Source: Bacteroidetes bacterium 43-16 (lineage in GTDB: Bacteria; Bacteroidota; Bacteroidia; Chitinophagales; Chitinophagaceae). From it: a stretch of DNA of 64,000 bases. This document shows positions 53,085 through 61,155 of this stretch, in pieces (position 1 is the first letter of the stretch; every line of letters starts with the position of its first letter). The notes under the pieces were generated by a model. The model made no database searches. It was not told where the DNA came from and saw nothing but the letters and a program-made list of their open reading frames with translations. The DNA lies in contig MKTB01000021.1 in NCBI GenBank assembly GCA_001897525.1, positions 41,124 through 105,123 on the forward strand. The letters are read 5' to 3'. The translations under genes were made by a program, and so were the position numbers.

Positions 53085-54193
53085 TGCAGGAGATAAAACG
53101 CTTGCAGGAAGAGGCTATAAAGCTGTTACAGCAATTGATCGCAACACCTTCTTTCAGTAAAGAAGAAGGGCAAACGGCTGTATGCATCAGGTCTTTTTTA
53201 GAAGAGCGCCATATAGATTGCTTACAGGTAGCGAATAATATTATTGCAAAAAATTTTCACTTTGATGCTGCTAAACCGGTTATCCTGCTGAACTCTCATC
53301 ATGATACAGTAAGGCCAAATATTGCTTATACCCTGGACCCCTTTGAGCCTTTGATAGCAGACAGTAAACTCTTTGGCCTGGGCAGTAATGATGCCGGAGC
53401 GTGCCTGGTGAGCCTGATCGCAGCATTTGTACATTACTATCCTGCACAGGATTTGCCTTTTAACCTCGTATTGGCCACTACCGCAGAAGAAGAGATCAGT
53501 GGAAAGAACGGGCTGGAGCTGGTATTGAACAGTGAGGAATTTGCAGCTTTTACCGGCTATGCTCAAGAGGACAACTGGGCTGCCATTGTGGGCGAGCCTA
53601 CGCTGATGCAAATGGCTGTTGCAGAAAAAGGCCTGATGGTGATCGATGCTTATGCGCAGGGTAAGGCAGGGCATGCAGCACGTGAGGAAGGTGAAAATGC
53701 GCTCTACATCGCCATGCAGGATATCCTGTTCCTATCCGCTTTGCACATGGAGCAGGTCAGCCCCTTTTTAGGCCCGGTGAAAACTACGGTTACGGTGATA
53801 GAAACGGAAAATAAACAACATAATGTGGTACCCGCCCTATGTCATTTCGTGATCGATGTGCGGCTGAATGAACTGTACACACCCGAAGCGTTTTTGGCGT
53901 ACCTGGAACTGCAACTGAAAAGCAAATTAAACGCAAGGAGCATGCGTTTGCGCGCTACAGCCATAGCTATGGAACACCCCCTGGTAAAAGCCGGATTAGC
54001 TGAGGGCAAGACCTCTTACGGCTCACCCACTACCAGTGATAAAGCATTGATGGGCTTTCCTGCCTTGAAGATGGGTCCGGGCGACAGCGCCCGTTCTCAT
54101 ATGGCCGATGAGTTTATTTATATAGAGGAGATCCGGGATGGAGTGTCCGGATACATTTCATTCTTACAAAAAGCACAGGAATATTATGCATAA
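53081..54193 (+). CDS. argE: M20 deacylase, acylcitrulline/acylornithine deacetylase-like
   Basis: 370 residues, M20 metallopeptidase. LLNSHHDTVRP (zinc His), GLGSNDAGACLVS (bridging Asp), TTAEEEISGKNG (Glu pair) and GHAAREEG. In a pathway with ArgF' it would remove the acyl group from acylcitrulline instead of acylornithine. The ATG at 53081 overlaps argB by 4 nt (ATGA), and its 3' end overlaps argH by 8 nt. Confidence 0.9.
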   Translation: MMQEIKRLQEEAIKLLQQLIATPSFSKEEGQTAVCIRSFLEERHIDCLQVANNIIAKNFHFDAAKPVILLNSHHDTVRPNIAYTLDPFEPLIADSKLFGLGSNDAGACLVSLIAAFVHYYPAQDLPFNLVLATTAEEEISGKNGLELVLNSEEFAAFTGYAQEDNWAAIVGEPTLMQMAVAEKGLMVIDAYAQGKAGHAAREEGENALYIAMQDILFLSALHMEQVSPFLGPVKTTVTVIETENKQHNVVPALCHFVIDVRLNELYTPEAFLAYLELQLKSKLNARSMRLRATAIAMEHPLVKAGLAEGKTSYGSPTTSDKALMGFPALKMGPGDSARSHMADEFIYIEEIRDGVSGYISFLQKAQEYYA

Positions 54194-55481
54194 ATTATGG
54201 CAAAAGAAAAGCACCGTAGTGGCGGCACAGGTGGAGCAGTTTACGGTAGGCAGAGACCTTGAATTTGATATTTTATTGGCCGCTTATGATGTGCAGGGCT
54301 CTATGGCCCATGTGCAGATGCTGGGCGAAGCAGGCCTGATGCTGCCGGAGCATGCGGCCCTGGCGATTGAAGCATTGCAGCAGATACAGGAAGAGATCGC
54401 TGCGGGGCAATTTGAAATAGAAGCCGGGGTAGAAGATATACATTCACAGGTAGAGCTCTTGCTGACGCGCAGGATAGGGGATATCGGTAAAATGATCCAT
54501 AGCGGCAGGAGCCGGAATGACCAGGTGGCCGTAGATATCAAACTATTTTTAAAAGATGCCTGTAAAGATATTAAAGCGGAAGTCAGTCAGGTATTTGAGC
54601 TGCTGATCGAAAAGAGCAACCAATTTAAAGAAGTGTTGATCCCCGGTTATACTCACCTGCAGGTTGCAATGCCTTCTTCCGTTGGATTGTGGCTGGGTGC
54701 TTATGCTGAAAGCCTGGTGGATGATCTTTCACTACTGCATACTGCTTACAGGTTATGTGATAAAAATCCTTTGGGCAGTGGCGCGGGCTATGGATCTTCT
54801 TTCCCCCTGAACAGGAAGCGTACCGCAGAACTGCTGGGTTTTGAAACCCTGCACTGGAACAGTGTGTATGCGCAAATGAGCCGGGGCAAGACGGAGAAAT
54901 TTGTGGCGAATGCGATGGCCACTATTGCCGCGACACTCAGCAGGTTGTCTATGGACTGTTGCCTATACCTCAGTCAGAACTTTGGTTTTATTGCCTTCCC
55001 GGAAGAGCTCACAACGGGCAGCAGCATTATGCCCCATAAGAAAAACCCGGATGTCTTTGAACTGATCCGCGGTAAATGCAACCGTCTGCAAAGTATACCC
55101 AATGAATTGAATCTCTTGCTGAGCAATCTGCCCAGCGGCTACCACAGGGAATTACAGCTCACCAAAGAAATTATCTTTCCTGCTATTGCTGAGCTGATCG
55201 CCTGCCTGCAGATGATGAGCCTCATGTTGACCCATATACAAGTGAAGGACCAGGTGCTGGAAGACGAGCGCTACCGGTATATCTTCAGTGTTGAAGTATT
55301 GAATGAGCTGGTATTGCAGGGAGTCCCTTTCAGGGATGCCTACCGGCAGGTAGCAGAGCAGATCGCACAAGGCGATTTTCAGCCTTCCCGGTCAGTACAG
55401 CATAGTCATGAAGGCAGTATAGGGAATTTATGTAATGATGAAATTGTACATACTTTCCGGGAGACCGCTGCTTTGTTTTAA
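54186..55481 (+). CDS. argH: Argininosuccinate lyase
   Basis: 431 residues from ATG 54186, inside argE. Splits argininosuccinate to arginine and fumarate. Signatures: HSGRSRNDQVAVDI, the GYTHLQVAMPSS loop, and TGSSIMPHKKNPD with the catalytic Ser. A longer frame from 54138 would overlap argE more and add an unnatural N-terminus, so I reject it. Last gene of the operon, with a terminator after it. Confidence 0.96.
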   Translation: MHKLWQKKSTVVAAQVEQFTVGRDLEFDILLAAYDVQGSMAHVQMLGEAGLMLPEHAALAIEALQQIQEEIAAGQFEIEAGVEDIHSQVELLLTRRIGDIGKMIHSGRSRNDQVAVDIKLFLKDACKDIKAEVSQVFELLIEKSNQFKEVLIPGYTHLQVAMPSSVGLWLGAYAESLVDDLSLLHTAYRLCDKNPLGSGAGYGSSFPLNRKRTAELLGFETLHWNSVYAQMSRGKTEKFVANAMATIAATLSRLSMDCCLYLSQNFGFIAFPEELTTGSSIMPHKKNPDVFELIRGKCNRLQSIPNELNLLLSNLPSGYHRELQLTKEIIFPAIAELIACLQMMSLMLTHIQVKDQVLEDERYRYIFSVEVLNELVLQGVPFRDAYRQVAEQIAQGDFQPSRSVQHSHEGSIGNLCNDEIVHTFRETAALF

Positions 55482-55495
55482 GCTGAATTAGCTCA

Positions 55496-55538
55496 CTGTA
55501 CTGAATCGTATGGGTCACTGTTCAGTACAGGTTTTTTT
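55496..55538 (+). terminator. Intrinsic terminator ending the arginine operon
   Basis: CTGTACTGAA and TTCAGTACAG form a perfect 10-bp stem around a 15-nt loop, followed by GTTTTTTT. It abuts the FNR-like box. Confidence 0.9.
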
Positions 55539-55552
55539 ATGACCAAAATCAT
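55539..55552 (+). promoter_or_regulatory. FNR-like box upstream of the PLP decarboxylase
   Basis: ATGACCAAAATCAT, the same motif as at 40462 with one spacer change. Its centre is 45 bp upstream of the centre of the -7 element TAACTTTG at 55587-55594, one helical turn closer than at the other two sites. Confidence 0.6.
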
Positions 55553-55586
55553 ATTCTTTTTACTTTCTATTCCTTCTTATAGCCCG

Positions 55587-55594
55587 TAACTTTG
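55587..55594 (+). promoter_or_regulatory. -7 promoter element of the decarboxylase gene
   Basis: TAACTTTG matches TAnnTTTG; TTTC at 55564-55567 is a weak -33 with 19-nt spacing. The start near 55598 makes ATG 55600 nearly leaderless and ATG 55618 an alternative. Confidence 0.55.
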
Positions 55595-55599
55595 CGCCT

Positions 55600-56868
55600 A
55601 TGAAGCATTATCACTCCATGAAGCATTGGCTTAAGCTGGACCCGCAGGAGCAGCAGGCCCGCATCACTGCAGCCCTTGAGCATAACATAGATTTCAAGCA
55701 TAAAACCTCCTTAGGTATACCCGCATCCAAACTGGACAGCAAGGTATTTTATGACCAGGCTCCCTTTTTGAAAGATGCCCCTTTTCTACAAGCGATTGTT
55801 CAAAATCCTAATCATATCGGTTGCCATACCTTAGGTGAATCGGAACATTACTTTGCCGGTACGCAAGCTATAGAGCGTGAAGTGATCCATATGCTCTGCG
55901 AGGATATCTTCGGGGCAGAAGAAAATAGTTATGACGGCTACATCGCTTCAGGTGGTACAGAAGCCAACATACAGGCAGTATGGATGTATCGCAATTTATT
56001 TATCAATGAGTACAAGGCCAGGCCCGAAGAGATCTTATTGCTGGCTTCGGAAGATACGCATTACTCTGTGGCCAAAGCTTCGAACCTGTTACAGATCAGG
56101 CACAGGAGCGTCCCGGTAGATAGAGACAGCCGTCAGATCGATCTGAATGCCTTAGACCAGATCGTATCGGAAGAAAAAAATAAAGGCAAAAAATACATTA
56201 TTGTTATCTCCAATGTCGGTACTACCATGTTTGGCAGCATCGATAACCCGGACGACTATGCCCGCGTGCTGGCGCAACATGGACTCAACTTTAAGGTCCA
56301 TATGGACGCGGCATTCGGCGGGTTTATTTATCCTTTGGTAGCCGGTGATCATAATGTAGGATTTAAGAATCCTCATGTCTCCTCCATTACACTGGATGCC
56401 CATAAAATGTTGCAGGCCCCTTATGGAACAGGTGTTTTCCTGAGCAGGAAAGGCCTGATAAATAACGTGTACACTAAGGAAGCGCAGTATGTGAATGGGA
56501 TGGACATTACCCTTTGCGGCAGCCGCTCCGGGGCTAATGCCATTGCGGTATGGATGATCATGAAAACTTATGGTCCTTATGGCTGGCTCGAGAAGCTCAA
56601 TACTTTACTCTATCGTACCGATCGTTGTTGTTATCACCTGGACCTTTGCGGTGTTCGCTACTATCGTCATCCTAAAATGAATATTATTACCATCAGGGCA
56701 GAAGATATGCCGGCAAGCCTGGCAGAAGAGTTTGGCCTGGTGCCCGATACGCATGATGGTGCAGCGAACTGGTATAAGATCGTGGTGATGGAACACGTGG
56801 AAATAGAAATGCTGAAAGCTTTTACCGATAAGCTGGAAGCCTATTGTAAGCAAAATAAAACCCAATAA
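55600..56868 (+). CDS. PLP-dependent amino acid decarboxylase (group II-like)
   Basis: 422 residues from ATG 55600 (416 from ATG 55618). Fold-type I PLP enzyme: ASGGTEANIQAVWMYRN, EDTHYSVAKAS, HMDAAFGGFIYP and the PLP lysine in LDAHKM (about residue 269). This is the group II decarboxylase pattern (histidine, glutamate, aspartate, tyrosine), and the substrate cannot be read from sequence. It has its own FNR-like box and promoter, downstream of the arginine terminator, and is followed one base later by the MazG-like gene. Confidence 0.85.
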   Translation: MKHYHSMKHWLKLDPQEQQARITAALEHNIDFKHKTSLGIPASKLDSKVFYDQAPFLKDAPFLQAIVQNPNHIGCHTLGESEHYFAGTQAIEREVIHMLCEDIFGAEENSYDGYIASGGTEANIQAVWMYRNLFINEYKARPEEILLLASEDTHYSVAKASNLLQIRHRSVPVDRDSRQIDLNALDQIVSEEKNKGKKYIIVISNVGTTMFGSIDNPDDYARVLAQHGLNFKVHMDAAFGGFIYPLVAGDHNVGFKNPHVSSITLDAHKMLQAPYGTGVFLSRKGLINNVYTKEAQYVNGMDITLCGSRSGANAIAVWMIMKTYGPYGWLEKLNTLLYRTDRCCYHLDLCGVRYYRHPKMNIITIRAEDMPASLAEEFGLVPDTHDGAANWYKIVVMEHVEIEMLKAFTDKLEAYCKQNKTQ

Positions 56869-56869
56869 T

Positions 56870-57205
56870 ATGTCGGAACCAATAACTATTGCAGGAGCAC
56901 AGCAGCAGGTGGATGAGTGGATCAAAACCATAGGCGTGCGTTATTTTAATGAATTGACCAACCTGGGCATTTTAATGGAAGAGGTCGGGGAATTATCCCG
57001 TATTATGGTAAGGCAGTTTGGAGAGCAATCTTTCAAGGAAAGTGATCAAGGTAAAGACCTGGGCGATGAGATGGCAGATGTGCTCTGGGTCTTGATTTGC
57101 CTCGCTAACCAGACCGGCACTGACCTGCAGGAAGCCTTTAAAAGAAATATGGAAAAGAAAACCATCAGGGACAAAGACCGCCATATCAATAATGACAAAT
57201 TATAG
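56870..57205 (+). CDS. MazG-like nucleotide pyrophosphohydrolase
   Basis: 111 residues. The MazG metal-binding motif appears as EEVGELSRIM, then DLGDEMADVLWVLICLANQ. Hydrolyses nucleoside triphosphates to monophosphates and pyrophosphate, likely for house-cleaning. Its ATG is one base after the decarboxylase stop, so the two are coupled, though no functional link is evident. Confidence 0.88.
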   Translation: MSEPITIAGAQQQVDEWIKTIGVRYFNELTNLGILMEEVGELSRIMVRQFGEQSFKESDQGKDLGDEMADVLWVLICLANQTGTDLQEAFKRNMEKKTIRDKDRHINNDKL

Positions 57206-57247
57206 AATTGAACTACATTAGCGTTATATAAATCTAATTGCTTTTTT

Positions 57248-57835
57248 ATGAAAAAGGTTTTAACGTTATTAGGAGTAGCGATGATGTTGCTGTTAACGGT
57301 GTCTGCGGCCCGTGCACAAAAGTTCAAAGTGCTGGAAGGTGATATGAAAGCACTGAAGAGTATTACAGCTTTGAAGATGGAATATGTCTATAGCCCGATG
57401 GGTGTAGGTAAGTTTGATGAAGAAGCAGCCTACCTGAACAAGAAGGTAAAAGAGTACAATGACAAAGAATCGGGGAAAGGAGACCGCTGGAAAAAGGCTT
57501 GGGTGGAAGACCGGAAAAAGCGCTTTGAGCCTGCTTTCGAGGAATTGTTCAACAAGCATGCGGATGCACAGGTAGGGCCTAAGGGTACTTATAAAATGAT
57601 CATGCATACTACCTTCACAGAACCCGGATACAATGTAGTGGTGCATAGAAAAAATGCTTCTATAGATGCCGTGTTCACCATCCTGGATGCCGGTGGAAAA
57701 GTGCTGGCTAAGATACAGATGTCCGGGGCTCCGGGCAGGACCTATGGCGGCTATGATTATGATACGGGCGAACGCATCGAAGAGAGTTATGCCATGGCCG
57801 GGAAAGCATTGGCTAAAAAATATTTTTCTAAGTAA
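57248..57835 (+). CDS. Conserved hypothetical secreted protein
   Basis: 195 residues. Signal peptide (TLLGVAMMLLLTVSAARAQ), then a mixed domain with a basic helical middle (KKVKEYNDKESGKGDRWKKAW) and a late DYDTGERIEESYAMAGKALAKKY. The family resembles a Bacteroidota-restricted secreted protein seen in several genera; I know no function. It has a strong terminator after it. Confidence 0.65.
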   Translation: MKKVLTLLGVAMMLLLTVSAARAQKFKVLEGDMKALKSITALKMEYVYSPMGVGKFDEEAAYLNKKVKEYNDKESGKGDRWKKAWVEDRKKRFEPAFEELFNKHADAQVGPKGTYKMIMHTTFTEPGYNVVVHRKNASIDAVFTILDAGGKVLAKIQMSGAPGRTYGGYDYDTGERIEESYAMAGKALAKKYFSK

Positions 57836-57850
57836 ATAATTCAAAGGATA

Positions 57851-57888
57851 AAACAGGGCCGGTACAAAAATGTACCGGCCCTGTTTTT
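57851..57888. terminator. Bidirectional intrinsic terminator
   Basis: AAACAGGGCCGGTACA / TGTACCGGCCCTGTTT with AAAA loop, followed by T-run. It lies between the convergent 195-residue gene and the 62-residue gene. Confidence 0.95.
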
Positions 57889-57901
57889 ATGTATCGTTTA
57901 T

Positions 57902-58090
57902 TTATCCTTTATAGAAAAAAGTGAGGTAGGCGAAAATGCCCATCAATACCAGTACACTTAAGCTTTCCCAGCGGGTGAACTGATGTTCTTCTCCTTTCTT
58001 CTTAGCCCTGAAAAAGCGCACCCATCTTACGATGGCCACTACTGCGAGCAAAGCGAGTACGATCAGTTTGTACATTTCAATTTTAGTCAT
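57902..58090 (-). CDS. Small hypothetical membrane protein next to mgtE
   Basis: 62 residues, two membrane helices (about 6-27 and 44-60) and a basic loop (FRAKKKGEE). I do not recognise a family. It begins 20 nt after mgtE on the same strand and ends just before the terminator, so it is likely co-transcribed with mgtE. Confidence 0.55.
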   Translation of the reverse strand: MTKIEMYKLIVLALLAVVAIVRWVRFFRAKKKGEEHQFTRWESLSVLVLMGIFAYLTFFYKG

Positions 58091-58110
58091 AATTATATGT
58101 CAATTTTTAT

Positions 58111-59493
58111 TTAAAGATAGTTGCCCAGGAAGGCCAGAGCACAGCTAAAATAGATCAAAACACCCGTAACATCAACTAATGTGGCTACGAATGGTGCAGA
58201 GCTGTTGGCCGGATCCAATCCAAGGCGTTTTAAAAACAGGGGTAACATAGAGCCGGACAAGGAACCCCAGAGCACGATGAAAAATACAGAAGTGGCAATA
58301 CAAAGTGATAAAGGAATCCAGATACCCTGGTAAATGGCGGGTTCTATGGCATAACCAACGGCTATGCGACCAAAACCTATCACCGCAAGTACCAGGCCCA
58401 GTAAGGCACCGGAAAGAATTTCTTTTTTCATGACCTTCCACCAGTCCCTGATCGTGATCTCTCCCAGGGCCATTGCCTGGATGATGAGCGTAGAAGCCTG
58501 CGAGCCACTGTTACCTCCGCAGGAAATGATCATGGGTACGAAAAGGGACAACACCACCAGCTTCTCAATATCATTCTGGAAGATCTCCATCGCCTGGAAC
58601 GTCAGCATCTGCCCCAGCATTAATATAGCCAGCCAGCCCACACGCCTCCTTACGAGACCGAGTATCGGGGTGTCCAGGTAAGGCTCATCCAGCGCTTCTG
58701 TACCACCGATCTTTTGAATATCCTCTGTGTACTCTTCGTTCGCTACCCAAAGGATATCATCAATCGTCACAATGCCTAAAAGGATATTGGCATCGTCCAC
58801 TACGGGCAAGGCTACCCGGTTATTCATCCGGAAGGTCTGCACCGCCTCTTCCTGGTCATCATTGGCATTCAGCGACACCAGGCGGCTGTCTACGATATCT
58901 TCCACCAGGGTATTTGGGTTTTCCAGCAAGATCTTCTGGATCTGCAGGTCATCTACCAGTGCCCCTTTATCATCTATAACATAGATCACATTGATCGTTT
59001 CAGAATTCTTGCCATACTTGCGGATGTGATCCAGTACCCTGCTGAGCGTCCAGTGCTTCTTTACCGCCACATAGTCCGGGGTCATCAGACGGCCCACACT
59101 ATTCTCCTGGTAGCCCAGCAATTTAAGGGCCTCCTTGCGTTCGCGCTCGGGCAGCAGGATGATCAGTTTTTTTACCGCATCACCATGCAGCTCACTGAAG
59201 AGTGCCGTAAGGTCATCCGGGGGCAACTCGTTGATCAGCTCAGAGATCTTCTGGCCGGAAAGTTTTTTGAGGATACGTTCCTGGGTAGGGAAGTCCAGGA
59301 TCCGGAATACATGGACCGAACGGGTGATGGGCAGTACCTCGAAGATACGTGGCGCTTCTTCCGTAAGTTCATCTACCAGCTCCTTGACATCAGAGATGTT
59401 CTGTTCTTCTAAAAAATGCTGCAGGTCAGCATCTGTGCCATAGGCGACCAGATGCTCTGTTTGTTCAATTATGGATTGAATATTTGATTCCAT
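58111..59493 (-). CDS. mgtE: Magnesium transporter MgtE
   Basis: 460 residues. N-terminal helical magnesium-sensing domain (about 1-130, with PPDDLTALFSEL), two CBS domains (about 135-255: LMTPDYVAV, VALPVVDDANILLGIVTIDDIL), a plug helix, and five membrane helices (about 280-460) with GGNSGSQASTLIIQ and the Asp pore residue in LGLDPANSSAPFVATLVDVTG. It imports Mg2+ with gating by cytosolic Mg2+. Confidence 0.96.
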   Translation of the reverse strand: MESNIQSIIEQTEHLVAYGTDADLQHFLEEQNISDVKELVDELTEEAPRIFEVLPITRSVHVFRILDFPTQERILKKLSGQKISELINELPPDDLTALFSELHGDAVKKLIILLPERERKEALKLLGYQENSVGRLMTPDYVAVKKHWTLSRVLDHIRKYGKNSETINVIYVIDDKGALVDDLQIQKILLENPNTLVEDIVDSRLVSLNANDDQEEAVQTFRMNNRVALPVVDDANILLGIVTIDDILWVANEEYTEDIQKIGGTEALDEPYLDTPILGLVRRRVGWLAILMLGQMLTFQAMEIFQNDIEKLVVLSLFVPMIISCGGNSGSQASTLIIQAMALGEITIRDWWKVMKKEILSGALLGLVLAVIGFGRIAVGYAIEPAIYQGIWIPLSLCIATSVFFIVLWGSLSGSMLPLFLKRLGLDPANSSAPFVATLVDVTGVLIYFSCALAFLGNYL

Positions 59494-59666
59494 AATGTCT
59501 CCTTTTTTGGGAGTGAAAGAAAAGGGTTATTGTTTATCGGCTGCGAATTTCGGCTATTTTGTTTACTTTGACATTAATTCAAAAAAATTAAATGTAAGCA
59601 TAAGCTCAGTTTTTACGGTTAATTTCGCTTTCATTCAATTTAACCCTTAAATGATCGTTTAGCAGC

Positions 59667-60746
59667 ATGCTCAAATTCTTATTATACCCCTTTGCCGTTC
59701 TGTATGGAATGATCATGTGGTTGCGCAACCGTTTATACGATTCCGGCTTCTATTCCTCCATACAATTCAGTGTGCCGGTGATCTGTGTCGGCAATCTTTC
59801 TACTGGTGGTACGGGCAAGACACCCCATATCGAATACCTGGTACGCCTGCTGCAATATGAATATAACCTGGGTACGCAGAGCAGGGGCTACAAGCGCAGA
59901 AGCCGCGGCTTTAAGCTGGCCAACGAAACGTCTACCGCTTTTGACCTGGGCGATGAGCCCATGCAGTTTCACCTTAAATTCCCGGAGCTGGCGGTAAGCG
60001 TCTGCGAGGAAAGGATGACGGGTATCCCCTCGCTACTGGCTGTAAGGCCCGAGGTTGATGTAGTACTGCTGGACGATGCTTTTCAACACCGCTCCGTTAA
60101 GGCCGGTCTGAACATCCTGATCACAGACTATGCACAGCCTTTCTATGAGGACTATATTTTACCCTTTGGCAACCTCAGGGAGCAAAGGAATGCTTATAAA
60201 AGAGCAGATGTGATCATCGTGTCCAAGTGTCCGGCAGATCTGGGCCGGGAAGCTCAGGAGCAGATCATCGGGCACATTAAGCCCATAGCAGGACAATCGG
60301 TTTATTTTACAAAAATACAATACGGCAAATGTTATAACTTTTTTACTGGTCATGAAGTCAACCTGCATAAAGATCAGCATATCGTATTGGTAAGCGGTAT
60401 TGCCAAGCCGGAGCCTATGCTGCAGCATATAGAAGCACAGGTAGCTGCCGTTCATTTGTTGAAATATCCCGATCATCATTACTTCACGGCAGCCAACCTG
60501 GATGAGATCTTAGAGACCTGCAAAAACTGGAAGGATAAGCAACCCGTGATCATCACTACCGAGAAAGATGCTACCAGGCTGACATTGAAGCGTGAACTGT
60601 TGCAGGACTGGGGTATAGAGATCTGGGTATTGCCCATAGAGATCGCGTTTTTGAACGGGAGTGAAGACTTTGATGGACGTGTGCGCAAATATTTATCTAG
60701 TATGCGTGAAATAGATGCAGTGGAAGGATTTGAAGAAATATTGTAA
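59667..60746 (+). CDS. lpxK: Tetraacyldisaccharide 4'-kinase
   Basis: 359 residues. Phosphorylates the lipid A disaccharide at 4'. Walker A GNLSTGGTGKTPHIEYL near residues 42-58, VVLLDDAFQHR, and an N-terminal membrane-anchor helix. Completes lipid A, consistent with a Gram-negative envelope. Its own promoter was not certain. Confidence 0.95.
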   Translation: MLKFLLYPFAVLYGMIMWLRNRLYDSGFYSSIQFSVPVICVGNLSTGGTGKTPHIEYLVRLLQYEYNLGTQSRGYKRRSRGFKLANETSTAFDLGDEPMQFHLKFPELAVSVCEERMTGIPSLLAVRPEVDVVLLDDAFQHRSVKAGLNILITDYAQPFYEDYILPFGNLREQRNAYKRADVIIVSKCPADLGREAQEQIIGHIKPIAGQSVYFTKIQYGKCYNFFTGHEVNLHKDQHIVLVSGIAKPEPMLQHIEAQVAAVHLLKYPDHHYFTAANLDEILETCKNWKDKQPVIITTEKDATRLTLKRELLQDWGIEIWVLPIEIAFLNGSEDFDGRVRKYLSSMREIDAVEGFEEIL

Positions 60747-60776
60747 GAAAATTGTAAAAGAAATGCCATTTTGGTC

Positions 60777-60784
60777 TATATTTG
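60777..60784 (+). promoter_or_regulatory. -7 promoter element of the 2TM protein gene
   Basis: TATATTTG matches TAnnTTTG, about 20 nt before the ATG at 60804. Confidence 0.55.
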
Positions 60785-60803
60785 CAGCATTAAAAATTGA
60801 ATT

Positions 60804-61037
60804 ATGCCAAAAAAGATTAAGCACAGCAAGAAGCAGGTTTCTATGTTTATGTTGCATTTGATTGTTTATTTAGTAGCATCTGCAGCTATGTGGTTCTCCT
60901 TAGGTCCTAATGACTACCCTTGGCCGGCCTGGGTGATCGCTACATGGGGTCTGATGGTGGTAGGTCATGCCTGCACGATTTGGTATAACTATGAAGATCG
61001 TGGCATGGATGAATTCAAACGCCAGTTGAACAACTAA
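60804..61037 (+). CDS. 2TM-domain protein
   Basis: 77 residues with two membrane helices (about 13-31, 42-62). The tail WYNYEDRGMDEFKRQLNN and the WATWG-type loop match the 2TM domain family, found as single-domain proteins or fused to sensors in Bacteroidota. Function unknown. It has its own promoter and a terminator downstream. Confidence 0.8.
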   Translation: MPKKIKHSKKQVSMFMLHLIVYLVASAAMWFSLGPNDYPWPAWVIATWGLMVVGHACTIWYNYEDRGMDEFKRQLNN

Positions 61038-61072
61038 TATTACAGAATAACATATTATTAATAAAACAAGGT

Positions 61073-61102
61073 CCCCTGTACTTTACGGTACAGGGGATTT
61101 TT
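61073..61102 (+). terminator. Intrinsic terminator after the 2TM gene
   Basis: CCCCTGTAC / GTACAGGGG 9-bp stem, loop of 6, then ATTTTTA. Confidence 0.88.
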
Positions 61103-61155
61103 ATGTATTTTGGTGCCAGTATTTAAGGAATAACACGATAGGTCATACTTGTGTT

